Source: a virus. From it: DNA of 43,819 nt. Numbering within the stretch: the first letter of the stretch is position 1; every line of letters begins with the position of its first letter. The notes beneath the pieces are model-generated. The model worked only from the letters and a program-made list of their open reading frames with translations. It was not told the origin of the DNA and did not search any database. The position numbers were made by a program, and so were the translations under genes. Where the stretch lies: positions 1-43,819 of IMG/VR virus record IMGVR_UViG_3300017971_000427, one strand, 5' to 3'. Below are positions 33,005 through 40,633 of this stretch, in pieces.

Positions 33005-33469
33005 TTATCCTGGGGGCGGTTCTGGACCGCAAGGCTGCAGATCGTTGTCGGTTATGTTCTCGCCATACCTGACGACGATCCCGGCTTTTTTGAGCTGGAG
33101 CTCAAAGCTGTCCTCCTCGCCTGGCGCGATTGTTTGCAAATCGTCCTCAGTTCGAATAAAGAGACATTGATTTGCATAAACCTCGCCGCCGATAATTATC
33201 CTCATATATCCCTCGATCGTCACGTCAGGCCCTGGGACAAAATAAGTCTCAGCAAGTAGCGCCTGAGCTTTTGTTATTGGATTGATGCCGCCGGCCGTTG
33301 TCCCCTCATACTGGCCGGTCAAAGGATTAAACCCGAGAACAAGGCCGCCGAAAAGATAAAAACCGGGCTGAGTATTTACAAGCGGCCCGAAATAAAAATC
33401 GTCAAAAATCGGATTAAAAACCTCGATTTTATTTGAGCTAAAAGATCTTATTTGCGGATTTGTCGACAT
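33005..33469 (-). CDS. Head decoration protein paralogue 2 (gpD-like)
   Basis: The protein is 154 residues. It opens PQIRSFSSNKIEVFNPIFDD, has KAQALLAETYFVPGPDV, then MRIIIGGEVYANQCLFIRTE and FELQLKKAGIVVRYG, and ends DLQPCGPEPPPG, close to paralogue 3. Ribosome-binding site AGGA 5 nt before the ATG. Confidence 0.8.
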   Translation of the reverse strand: MSTNPQIRSFSSNKIEVFNPIFDDFYFGPLVNTQPGFYLFGGLVLGFNPLTGQYEGTTAGGINPITKAQALLAETYFVPGPDVTIEGYMRIIIGGEVYANQCLFIRTEDDLQTIAPGEEDSFELQLKKAGIVVRYGENITDNDLQPCGPEPPPG

Positions 33470-33485
33470 CGAGATCCTTTATCGA

Positions 33486-33896
33486 TTAGGGCTGATTGTC
33501 AAGCTCGTCGATAACCTGGCCAGGCCTCAATATGATGCCATAAGCGCGCAGCTGGACCCGAAAACTGTCGTCGCTCGTCGCCGGTATTGTGTCGGGCGTG
33601 TCAGATCCGTCAAAGATCAGTTTGCTTTCATCGACCTCGCCGCCGATCAGAGCGCGCTTGTTTTCAATCGCTTCGGCCTCGCCGAAAGTAACGTCCTGAG
33701 CGAGAACCGCTTTCGCGTTCGCGATCGCTGCAGTCCCTGACGCTGTTTTTTTCCATGTCCCGGTGGTCGCGTCAAACGCAAGAACGGTCCCGGCGCTCCA
33801 GTCCTCGGCGCCGCCGCTCTCGACCGTCAGATCCTCAAAAAGAGGATTGAAAACCGGAATTTTTCCCGAGTTGTTGTTGATTATAACTAAAGCCAT
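33486..33896 (-). CDS. Head decoration protein paralogue 1 (gpD-like)
   Basis: The protein is 136 residues. SGKIPVFNPLFEDLTVESGG, IANAKAVLAQDVTF, KRALIGGEVDESKLIFDGSD and FRVQLRAYGIILRPGQ define the gpD-like domain. It lacks the Cys-Pro tail of the other two copies and has the strongest start (AGGAGGTTTTAAAATG), so it is probably the main decoration protein. Confidence 0.85.
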   Translation of the reverse strand: MALVIINNNSGKIPVFNPLFEDLTVESGGAEDWSAGTVLAFDATTGTWKKTASGTAAIANAKAVLAQDVTFGEAEAIENKRALIGGEVDESKLIFDGSDTPDTIPATSDDSFRVQLRAYGIILRPGQVIDELDNQP

Positions 33897-33929
33897 TTTA
33901 AAACCTCCTGATTAAAATTGTTTGTTATG

Positions 33930-33961
33930 TAAAAAAAGCCTTTTCGCTTTTGTTAAGGCTA
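33930..33961 (-). terminator. Hairpin and U-run between protease and decoration genes
   Basis: On the minus strand AGCCTT and AAGGCT pair across a 12-base loop and are followed by seven T residues. The stem overlaps the stop codon of the protease/scaffold gene. It may partly separate protease from decoration and capsid expression. Confidence 0.6.
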
Positions 33962-34348
33962 AGCCTCAGGGGTATCCATTGCGATCGCGGCGCCCTCTTT
34001 GACTTTGCTGTTTGCCATTACTTTATCAAGTAGATCGGCAGCGAGCTTGTCCTCATCGACGTCGCCGTCGGTTTCGAGATCCGCTGTCTCCTCGCCGTCG
34101 GCCGCGTGATTTTCAAGCGCGTTGTTTTTCATGCCGGCGGCCATATAATGAGCGATGACATTCTCCTCAGTCGTTGACTTTCCTTTTTCAATACAGTCAA
34201 CAGCAAAAAGCAAATCGCCTGACGAGCTCGCGAGAGTAAGATGAGCGTTGACCCTGTCGCGCTCCTGGGCGATGCCGGCGTCCCTTGCTGCCTTTTCAAT
34301 CTGGGCAACGAGATCAGGATGATCCTTTTTTAATTCTTCAAGTGTCAT
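33959..34348 (-). CDS. Nested capsid scaffold protein (Nu3-like)
   Basis: An in-frame internal ATG at codon 231 of the protease gene is preceded by GGAGG 8 nt upstream. It would yield a 129-residue protein beginning MTLEELKKDHPDLVAQIEKA, helical and acidic (DGEETADLETDGDVDEDKLA). This copies lambda gpC/Nu3, where scaffold is made from inside the protease gene. Confidence 0.8.
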   Translation of the reverse strand: MTLEELKKDHPDLVAQIEKAARDAGIAQERDRVNAHLTLASSSGDLLFAVDCIEKGKSTTEENVIAHYMAAGMKNNALENHAADGEETADLETDGDVDEDKLAADLLDKVMANSKVKEGAAIAMDTPEA

Positions 34349-35038
34349 GGTTTTATCCTCCGTTTTGTTGTTGGTTTTTTCATCCGTTAAGATGACAGAG
34401 CTTTTATTTTTAGCTCCATTAAGTTTTATATCTGAGCTGTCAAGGCATGCCGCGATTTTTTCAATATCGTCAGAGCCTTTTTGTTTCATTTCAGAGAAAC
34501 AATTTTCAATTTCAAGACGTGCCTCAGCGACAGCGCTGCCTTTTTCTTTTTTCTTGCCGGTCTCGATGATCTCATCGACAAAGCCGGCCTTTTGAGCCTC
34601 ATCGCCGAAAAAATAACTCTCGGCGTCCATGAGAGCGCGGATCTCGGCGAGATCCTTGCCGGTCCGTTCGGCGTATGTTTTAGCGAGCAAGTTTGTCAGG
34701 CCCTCCAGGACGTCGGCGGTTTTTCTGAACAAATTATAATCGCCGTCCTCCCAGGTGCTGACATTATGGATCATATAAACTGTATTGCTTTCGGCCGTTA
34801 TCTTATCGCCGGCCAGCGCGATATATGACGCCATTGACGCGGCGAGACCCATTAAATGAGTTGTGACATTGCCTTTATAATTTTTGAGAATGTTAAAAAT
34901 TCTCAGACCTGGATAAACAAAACCGCCAGGGCTCGCGATCTCGACGATCAGATCCTCGCCATTTAATCGATCGAGCTGGTTTTGAATATCTCGGGCCATG
35001 CCCGACCAGATAATCCCATCTATTCTAAGCTTTGCCAT
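33959..35038 (-). CDS. ClpP/S49-like prohead protease with C-terminal scaffold
   Basis: The protein is 359 residues. A Ser-protease domain fills residues 1-180: IVEIASPGGFVYPGLRIFN, nucleophile region LMGLAASMASYIALAG (Ser near 88), His in VYMIHNVSTW, and the acidic site around MDAESYFFGDEAQKAG. The last 129 residues equal the nested scaffold. It matures the prohead. GGGGG precedes the ATG. Confidence 0.92.
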   Translation of the reverse strand: MAKLRIDGIIWSGMARDIQNQLDRLNGEDLIVEIASPGGFVYPGLRIFNILKNYKGNVTTHLMGLAASMASYIALAGDKITAESNTVYMIHNVSTWEDGDYNLFRKTADVLEGLTNLLAKTYAERTGKDLAEIRALMDAESYFFGDEAQKAGFVDEIIETGKKKEKGSAVAEARLEIENCFSEMKQKGSDDIEKIAACLDSSDIKLNGAKNKSSVILTDEKTNNKTEDKTMTLEELKKDHPDLVAQIEKAARDAGIAQERDRVNAHLTLASSSGDLLFAVDCIEKGKSTTEENVIAHYMAAGMKNNALENHAADGEETADLETDGDVDEDKLAADLLDKVMANSKVKEGAAIAMDTPEA

Positions 35039-35046
35039 TTGTCCCC

Positions 35047-36804
35047 CTATTGTATCGAGTGATTATGATGAGAAAGTTCGTCGATAACCTCGGCGACGAT
35101 CTCGTCGGTCTCAATTTCTGCCGTCGCTTTTTCCGGTTTTAAGATCCCGGCGTCCAGGAGCGGCTTGTTTGCGTCAGCGATTTGCTCGTTTTCTTTTGTC
35201 AACCGTTTTACGTTTTGCGAAAATTTTGTCCCGGTCAATTCTTTTGAGGCCCGGTCGTTCGTGATCCAGCCCTTTTTGATCATGCGCTCATAAGCCTTGA
35301 CCTCTTTTTCTCTGTCAACGCTCGGCTTGATCGCGCCGGCCCATTCGCTCGAGAGCCACGCCCCGAAAACATGCCATTGACGCGGATCTCGCCAGGCCTC
35401 CAGGAAACCAGGCGCGACGATCATGTCGATTAAAACCATATTGATCAGCCATTGCTCATAAATAGGTTTGCAAAAGTCCTGAGCAAAGTCGGTCCGCGCT
35501 TTGTCAAGATAAAGCTTAAACTCATTGATCGCGGCGCGGCTCGCGCTGTAATTGTTATTGAAAGATAAAAACAGGATCTCGGGCGGTATCTCCAGGGCCC
35601 AGGCGACCGCTGAAATTATCGCGGCCTCGAATTCTTTAAAATTTACATTCGGCCGTTTTGTGTCGTAGCTTGTCGGCTCCTCGCCAGTCTGCAGCTCATC
35701 GATATAAAGCCCCGGCATCATACGAGAGAGCCCCAGGGATTTGAGAGAGCCGTCGCCTTGCTCGACCTCGACCGTATCTTTTCGGACCGCGCCGCCAGTA
35801 ACCGGCAGCGAGCCAGGTTTATCTTTTGTCTTTTTTACAAAGAGCGCGAGAATTGAGTTAACAAAAGCCGCGCGTTGTTCGCTGTCTCGATATCGATCGA
35901 TCTCTTTTAATGACTGCAGAACGCACGCCAGGAGAGGCATGCCTCGAACGTCATCGACGCGGCGCTTTGATCCGTAAATCATGAACGCCATACGACGCTT
36001 TGATTTTTCTCCGACAACAGGGACCCGGCGAGATTTGCCGTCGGCCGTTTTGATAAAATACGCGACATGTCGATTATTTTTGTCGAGCTCGACGCCATGC
36101 AAAATTTTATTTCCGCGACGTTTTGCTGCCTGGACGAGAGCCGCCTCGCCTGGGCTGATAACGTGCACGCCGTCAATGATCTCAACGATCGGCAGCCTGG
36201 TCGCAGTCGATTGTCTTAATATGACGACTATGTCCCCAGATAAAAGCGCGGTCCTCCTGGCAGTTTGCTCGAGCTGTGAAAAAGTCTCTTGCTGTCTCCA
36301 GTCGCAAAGCTTTTTATTTTCGCCCCAGAGCTTGAAAAGGATCTCAGTATTTTCGGCCCAGGTGTTCGCGGCCTCCTCGCTCAACGAAATCAAAGTGTCC
36401 TCGGGCGTCGCCTCCAGGGTCAGGCCTGTATTGATTTCGTTTGTTATCAAACGATTTAAGATCCCTTTTGCGTATGGGTTCTCAGTAAACAGCTGGACGC
36501 TCCTGACCCTCAGCGTCCAATAATCAATAAAATAATCTTTCGTTAAGCCAAAGCCTCCAGCGAATTTGTCGCCGCCGAAAAAACTATTGATTATGTCAAA
36601 CGTATAAGCGGCGCCGCTATCCGCGCCGAAATACGCCGACGGTTCGCGCGTTTGAGGGGATGCAGCTGCCGGCGCCTGGGCCTGGGGGTCCGAGCCTGAG
36701 CCGTCTGCAGCGTGAGCCGTTTGAGCGTCATGAGCTAAAGCGACGACAGCTGCAAGCTCTTTGACCTGTTGATTTTTGGATTTGAAACCGAAAAGATTTT
36801 TCAT
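35047..36804 (-). CDS. Portal protein (lambda gpB family)
   Basis: The protein is 585 residues. Recognised by RSVQLFTENPYAKGILNRLI near residue 115, SGDIVVILRQS, RRMAFMIYGSKRRVDDVRGM, and FKEFEAAIISAVAWALEIPP followed by FLSFNNNYSASRAAINEFKL, all typical of lambda-type portals. It forms the dodecameric DNA channel. The start shows no clear ribosome-binding site and probably relies on coupling to gpW four bases upstream. The N-terminal 60 residues are Ala/Gln-rich and variable. Confidence 0.95.
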   Translation of the reverse strand: MKNLFGFKSKNQQVKELAAVVALAHDAQTAHAADGSGSDPQAQAPAAASPQTREPSAYFGADSGAAYTFDIINSFFGGDKFAGGFGLTKDYFIDYWTLRVRSVQLFTENPYAKGILNRLITNEINTGLTLEATPEDTLISLSEEAANTWAENTEILFKLWGENKKLCDWRQQETFSQLEQTARRTALLSGDIVVILRQSTATRLPIVEIIDGVHVISPGEAALVQAAKRRGNKILHGVELDKNNRHVAYFIKTADGKSRRVPVVGEKSKRRMAFMIYGSKRRVDDVRGMPLLACVLQSLKEIDRYRDSEQRAAFVNSILALFVKKTKDKPGSLPVTGGAVRKDTVEVEQGDGSLKSLGLSRMMPGLYIDELQTGEEPTSYDTKRPNVNFKEFEAAIISAVAWALEIPPEILFLSFNNNYSASRAAINEFKLYLDKARTDFAQDFCKPIYEQWLINMVLIDMIVAPGFLEAWRDPRQWHVFGAWLSSEWAGAIKPSVDREKEVKAYERMIKKGWITNDRASKELTGTKFSQNVKRLTKENEQIADANKPLLDAGILKPEKATAEIETDEIVAEVIDELSHHNHSIQ

Positions 36805-36807
36805 GAT

Positions 36808-37062
36808 TTAATAGACCGGCAGAGCGATTGCCTTGCCTGAGCCATTGAGCCGGGCCTCGTAAATTGTCAGCAAGTTCAAATATCCCTCGAGGCCTTTTCG
36901 CAGATCCTCGATATTGTGTCGCGTGACGCTTTGAACGGTCTGACCTGTATCCAGGCGATATGTCTCAGTCGGGTTCGCAATTAGAAAAGCGATCGCTGTC
37001 TCATAGGCAACGATCAGGGCCTCAGTCGCTGTGATCCTCTCTTGCAAGAAAGTCGAATTCAT
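36808..37062 (-). CDS. Head-tail joining protein gpW-like
   Basis: The protein is 84 residues. A helical opening (ERITATEALIVAYETAIAFL), a short hairpin YRLDTGQTVQSVTRHNIEDL and a final helix YLNLLTIYEARL fit gpW or the related DUF6148 proteins. It is directly upstream of the portal, as in lambda. It is the first gene after the divergent control region. Confidence 0.75.
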   Translation of the reverse strand: MNSTFLQERITATEALIVAYETAIAFLIANPTETYRLDTGQTVQSVTRHNIEDLRKGLEGYLNLLTIYEARLNGSGKAIALPVY

Positions 37063-37103
37063 AGGCTGATTTGATTTTTTTAAATTAACAGTTAATTTTC
37101 TTT

Positions 37104-37131
37104 ATTTTGCATGACATTTTTGAGAAGTCAA
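37104..37131 (-). promoter_or_regulatory. Candidate late promoter for head/tail operon
   Basis: On the minus strand TTGACT (37131-37126) is followed after 16 bp by CAAAAT (37109-37104). It lies about 45 bp before the gpW start codon. The match is moderate and no activator site is assigned. Confidence 0.4.
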
Positions 37132-37179
37132 GCAAATTATCGGGCATAAGTGTCCGATACTACCCTGCAGGGGCCGAGC

Positions 37180-37251
37180 GGTCAAAAATGACCTGGGGGG
37201 GGATTTTTACCAGGCAGAAAAATCCCCCCTAAAATGTGACAATTTTTGTCA
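37180..37251. promoter_or_regulatory. Cluster of palindromes in the divergent control region
   Basis: Three perfect inverted repeats lie in 72 bp: GGTCA-AAAA-TGACC (37180-37193), a 12-bp stem GGGGGGATTTTT/AAAAATCCCCCC with loop ACCAGGCAG (37197-37229), and TGACAA-TTT-TTGTCA (37237-37251). The last contains TTGACA on the minus strand and looks like an operator. The larger stem lacks a U tail, so it may be a regulatory or origin structure rather than a terminator. Confidence 0.6.
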
Positions 37252-37331
37252 AAAAGCCTGTTTTTGAAACGCCTGTTTTTATTACACATTTTTATCAATT
37301 CTGACATTTATTGTTTTCTATTAACAACATT

Positions 37332-37470
37332 TGTTAAAAGAGGGGCCTGGAGCTGCCGGGCCCGGTTTTCTTATTGTTAAGAGCTGTTAAGATCTGCAGC
37401 GATTTCAGCCGTTTAAAATCTTTCTGTTTTCTTGTTAAACCTTGTTAAGTTGGCATGTTAATTGCGTTAA
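37332..37470 (+). repeat. TGTTAA direct-repeat array
   Basis: TGTTAA occurs at 37332, 37375, 37385, 37433, 37443 and 37456, with CGTTAA at 37465. Two pairs are spaced exactly 10 bp, one helical turn. The array sits just before the rightward cassette. A repressor array or replication iterons are both possible. The rest of 37063-37479 is AT-rich and holds no gene. Confidence 0.65.
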
Positions 37471-37518
37471 TAAATAACCATGAGCGCGACAACAAAAAAC
37501 ACAAACGAGGAGAAAAAA

Positions 37519-37737
37519 ATGAAAAAATCAGATCTTATCCGTCATTTTTACAATGACCGCGAGCATGGTTTCACGGCGAATGTAATTCTCAACGGCTGCA
37601 GCAACCCGACAAAAAAACTCAAGGGCCTTTACAACCTGGCGAAAGCGGATCGCGTCAGGCATGCTCAGTTTGATACATACAGCGTCGTAATTGACGGCCG
37701 TCAGGTTTCAATATCAGAGCTCGAAAAATACGCATAA
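37519..37737 (+). CDS. Small hypothetical protein, first gene of rightward cassette
   Basis: The protein is 72 residues. The ATG at 37519 is preferred over 37480 because GAGGAG lies 6 nt upstream. It opens MKKSDLIRHFYNDREHGFTA, contains NPTKKLKGLYNLAKADRVRH and ends SELEKYA. It is basic and mixed helical; it may bind DNA or RNA, but no family is recognised. The next gene's ribosome-binding site overlaps its stop codon, so the two are coupled. Confidence 0.7.
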   Translation: MKKSDLIRHFYNDREHGFTANVILNGCSNPTKKLKGLYNLAKADRVRHAQFDTYSVVIDGRQVSISELEKYA

Positions 37738-37747
37738 GGAGAAAAAA

Positions 37748-38752
37748 ATGAACAACAGGCCCGAGGCAAACATCGACATCGAAAATTATGATTTTTACAT
37801 CGTCGCTTTTTCTGGCGGCAAAGATAGTCTTGCTTGTGTCCTGGATCTCCTGGATCGCGGCGTCCCCAAAGAAAAAATTGAGCTCTGGCATCATTGCATT
37901 GACGGCCGCGAGGGTTCGACCTTAATGGATTGGCCAGTCACAGAGGATTATTGCAAGAAAGTCGCCGACGCCCTGGGCCTCAAGATTTTTTTCTCCTGGA
38001 AAGTCGGCGGCTTTGAGAGAGAGATGTTAAGAGAGAACGCCAGGACCGCCCCGACAAGTTTCGAAAAATTAAACGATGACAATATAATCGAGTGCGGCCT
38101 CGCCGGCGGCACAAGAGGCAAAGAGAGCACGCGCCGCAAGTTCCCTCAAATGAGCGCGAGCCTCTCAACGCGCTGGTGTTCGGCTTACCTTAAAATTGAC
38201 GTTTGCACCGCAGCCATAAACAACCAGGAGAGATTTTTGAACAAGAGGACCCTGGTCATTACAGGCGAGAGAGCCGAGGAGAGCCCGGCCCGAGCGAATT
38301 ATAAAACCTTTGAGCCTGACAGATCCGACAACAGGGACGGCAAAAGAGTTGTCAGGCATGTTGACCACCTCAGGCCGGTTCATTCCTGGACCGAGCGAGA
38401 AGTCTGGGACATTATCGAAAAATACAAGATCCTGGCTCATCCAGCGTATCGCCTCGGCTGGGCCCGGCTCTCTTGTATGACTTGCATATTCGGATCAAAA
38501 AACCAATGGGCGAGCGTCAAGAAAATCGCCAGGGAAAAGATTGAAAAAATCGCAGCCTATGAAAATGAATTCGGTTTCACAATAAACAGAAAAAAATCAG
38601 TCATGGAGCTCGCAGCTGACGGCCGCGCATATGAGGACATGAGCGACGAGATCGTCAAGTCAGCCATGAGCAAAGAATATAATGAGCCGGTTTTTGTGGA
38701 GACCTGGGATCTCCCGGCCGGCGCTTTCGGCGAGAACGCCGGGCCACAATAA
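37748..38752 (+). CDS. PAPS-reductase/DndC-like PP-loop enzyme
   Basis: The protein is 334 residues. The PP-loop AFSGGKDSLACVLDLL near residue 20 binds ATP. RWCSAYLKIDVCTAAI near 140, VITGERAEESPARANY and WTEREVWDIIEKYKI are typical of the phosphoadenosine phosphosulfate reductase family. SCMTCIFGS near 240 adds a Cys pair. Relatives include sulfate-assimilation reductases, tRNA-thiolation enzymes and DndC of DNA phosphorothioation. No DndA, DndD or DndE partner is present. Start: AAGGAG before ATG 37748. Confidence 0.88.
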   Translation: MNNRPEANIDIENYDFYIVAFSGGKDSLACVLDLLDRGVPKEKIELWHHCIDGREGSTLMDWPVTEDYCKKVADALGLKIFFSWKVGGFEREMLRENARTAPTSFEKLNDDNIIECGLAGGTRGKESTRRKFPQMSASLSTRWCSAYLKIDVCTAAINNQERFLNKRTLVITGERAEESPARANYKTFEPDRSDNRDGKRVVRHVDHLRPVHSWTEREVWDIIEKYKILAHPAYRLGWARLSCMTCIFGSKNQWASVKKIAREKIEKIAAYENEFGFTINRKKSVMELAADGRAYEDMSDEIVKSAMSKEYNEPVFVETWDLPAGAFGENAGPQ

Positions 38753-38772
38753 AAAACAGAGAGGAGAGGCAA

Positions 38773-39153
38773 ATGAAATTAAATCACATCGTTTTAAAAC
38801 CGCAAAGGATAGAGCTCAAGGACATAAACAATGACGTCCCGACATACGGCGAAATTTTTGCCGAGCTCATGCAAGATCTTGTTGACCTGGCCAAAGGGCG
38901 CCGCGACGAGTTTTTGATCGCGCCCTGGAGCTCAAGAGCTGCAGCGATCCAGGAAACAAAAAAGCAGATCCGCGCGCTCCTGGCCGAGATCGTCGTTTAT
39001 AAAGACATTGACGACAACGGTCCCAGCTATACCATTTATGAAAACGGCGTTTGCATCGGATCTTATTTGAGCGACGACCTTTTTGTCAAAGAGTGTCTCG
39101 CCGGCAAACATGGCCGCGTAAAAATCAAGGGCGGTATCGATAACAGAAGTTAA
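38773..39153 (+). CDS. Hypothetical protein of the rightward cassette
   Basis: The protein is 126 residues. It opens MKLNHIVLKPQRIELKDINN, has a helical middle (YGEIFAELMQDLVDLAKGRR) and a beta-rich end (SYTIYENGVCIGSYLSDDLF). AGAGGAGAGGCAA precedes the ATG, the motif shared by other genes of this block. No homologous family is recognised. It lies between the PP-loop enzyme and the methyltransferase. Confidence 0.7.
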   Translation: MKLNHIVLKPQRIELKDINNDVPTYGEIFAELMQDLVDLAKGRRDEFLIAPWSSRAAAIQETKKQIRALLAEIVVYKDIDDNGPSYTIYENGVCIGSYLSDDLFVKECLAGKHGRVKIKGGIDNRS

Positions 39154-39161
39154 AAAGGACC

Positions 39162-39184
39162 GGGCCCCTGTTTATCAGGGGCCC
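39162..39184 (+). other. GC-rich leader hairpin 1
   Basis: GGGCCCCTG-TTTAT-CAGGGGCCC forms a perfect 9-bp stem between two genes, 12 nt before the methyltransferase ATG. No U-run follows, so it is not a normal terminator. It resembles the hairpin at 40071-40094. Confidence 0.65.
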
Positions 39185-39196
39185 CAGGAGAGAGCC

Positions 39197-39898
39197 ATGA
39201 CACAAGAGATTGAAAACATGATCCGCGATTGCAATTATTACAGCGATCAATTTTATCAGACCGACGACATTGAGGATTATTATCTCAGCCTGGAGCCGCT
39301 CAGCCCCTGTCAAAAAACGATCCTGTCGCTTTTTGATTTTTCCGGGACCTGGGCCGCGCCATACGTTGAGGCCGGTTATAACGTGATCCATATCGACATA
39401 AAACACGGCCTCGACATTAATGAGATAAACATCGACTTTTTACTCGACAACGATATCGCCGATTTATACGGCGTCCTGGCCGCGCCGCCTTGTACTGACT
39501 TTTCAAGCTCGGGCGCTCAATACTGGCCGGCAAAAGACGAGGACGGCAGAACGGCCGCGAGCCTGGAGCTCGTTTATCAAGTCTTGAGGATCGTCGATTT
39601 TTGCCGGCCGCGTTTCTGGGCCCTGGAAAATCCTATCGGCCGGCTGCCGCGCCTGATCCCAGAGATTGAAAAGCCCTGGTATTTTCAGCCCCATTTTTTC
39701 GGCGATGCTTACACGAAAAAAAGCGGTCTCTGGGGTCATTTCAATAAGGACCTGGAGAGAAACGACGTCGAGCCGATCCGCAGCTGCAAGGCCGGCTCCT
39801 GGCTCATGAAGCTCGGCGGCAAATCAGAAAAAACAAAAGAGTTGAGATCGATGACGCCCCCAGGATTTGCGAGGGCATTTTTTAACGCTAACCAATAA
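39197..39898 (+). CDS. Compact C5-cytosine methyltransferase-like protein
   Basis: The protein is 233 residues. Motif I appears as SLFDFSGTWAAPYVEAGYNV near residue 44, motif IV as LAAPPCTDFSSSGAQYW (catalytic Cys in PPC, near 100) and motif VI as WALENPIGRLP near 142. These would place SAM and attack cytosine C5. It is short: no large target-recognition domain, and the QRR motif VIII is not clear, so specificity may come from a partner or the protein may be a distant relative. AGGAGAG before ATG. It could protect phage DNA. Confidence 0.8.
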   Translation: MTQEIENMIRDCNYYSDQFYQTDDIEDYYLSLEPLSPCQKTILSLFDFSGTWAAPYVEAGYNVIHIDIKHGLDINEINIDFLLDNDIADLYGVLAAPPCTDFSSSGAQYWPAKDEDGRTAASLELVYQVLRIVDFCRPRFWALENPIGRLPRLIPEIEKPWYFQPHFFGDAYTKKSGLWGHFNKDLERNDVEPIRSCKAGSWLMKLGGKSEKTKELRSMTPPGFARAFFNANQ

Positions 39899-39914
39899 CA
39901 GAGAGGAGAGGCAA

Positions 39915-40061
39915 ATGAAAATTTATTTTGAAAACACCGAGGCCGGCATCCGAGACCTCGCCGTTTATACGGCCGAGCTCGTTCGCCAGGGTATCCAGTT
40001 CGAGGGATTTTTTGACACATCAAAAAAAGACTATGTCGTTATTTTAACCGGGGGATATTAA
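39915..40061 (+). CDS. 48-residue hypothetical protein
   Basis: ATG at 39915 follows AGAGGAGAGGCAA exactly; a longer frame from 39867 overlaps the methyltransferase. The product opens MKIYFENTEAGIRDLAVYTA and ends TSKKDYVVILTGGY, a small alpha/beta unit. Unknown. Confidence 0.7.
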   Translation: MKIYFENTEAGIRDLAVYTAELVRQGIQFEGFFDTSKKDYVVILTGGY

Positions 40062-40070
40062 CAGACAACA

Positions 40071-40094
40071 GGGCCCCGGTTTATCCTGGGGCCC
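40071..40094 (+). other. GC-rich leader hairpin 2
   Basis: GGGCCCC (40071-40077) pairs with GGGGCCC (40088-40094) around GGTTTATCCT; it ends 14 nt before the next ATG. The stem and the TTTAT loop core match hairpin 1 at 39162. Confidence 0.6.
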
Positions 40095-40108
40095 GAGAGG
40101 AGAGGCAA

Positions 40109-40633
40109 ATGACAAAAGAGGACATTATCATCGAGGCGTTAATCAGAGAGCTCAGGCAGCCGATTGATCAAGACAATTATGCCGAGACAATGGACATGCT
40201 CAACAGAAAAAACAAGCTCGTTGAGTGCCTGGAGCTGGATCTCGAGACCGAAACGATCGAGGCGATCAACATGAATTTATTTCTTGTAAAATATCAGAAC
40301 GATCAGCGAAAGCTCTGGGCGATTTTCAAAAACAGCGACCGACATTTTGATATAAAAGAGAACCTCAGGAAGTGTCACGCCCAGCCATATCGGACCGGCA
40401 CGCATTATGATATTTACGAGATCAAGGACGGCACGCCGCGACATTATTTCGAGCCCGAGGAGATCGCGGCTCTCTGGCCAGAGCGACAGATAAAAGAAAA
40501 ATATGGGACGACGGATCTCGAGGAGCTCAACGAGACCCTGAGAGGGATCGCGTTGCAGTATACCGACGGCAACGTCGAATTTTTTGCAACGCGCCAGGAC
40601 GCAAATTATTTTATATTAACCGTTAGATTTTAA
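40109..40633 (+). CDS. Hypothetical protein of the rightward cassette
   Basis: The protein is 174 residues. It opens MTKEDIIIEALIRELRQPID, with an acidic helix NRKNKLVECLELDLETETIE and a later segment HYDIYEIKDGTPRHYFEPEE. AGAGGAGAGGCAA precedes the ATG. No family is recognised. The beta-rich ending is reminiscent of the 126-residue protein in the same block, which may be coincidence. Confidence 0.7.
   Translation: MTKEDIIIEALIRELRQPIDQDNYAETMDMLNRKNKLVECLELDLETETIEAINMNLFLVKYQNDQRKLWAIFKNSDRHFDIKENLRKCHAQPYRTGTHYDIYEIKDGTPRHYFEPEEIAALWPERQIKEKYGTTDLEELNETLRGIALQYTDGNVEFFATRQDANYFILTVRF

Noticed and set aside
33549-33562. Another CTGGACCCGAAA resembling the terminal repeat
   Set aside because: Only 12 bases shared, inside a decoration gene and explained by coding; not a third copy of the end repeat.
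37197-37229. 12-bp G/C-A/T stem read as a terminator
   Set aside because: No U-run follows the stem on either strand, so it is listed only as a palindrome.
37691-37747. Longer N-terminus for the PP-loop enzyme from a TTG at 37691
   Set aside because: It would overlap the upstream gene; ATG at 37748 has AAGGAG at proper spacing and matches the family's start.
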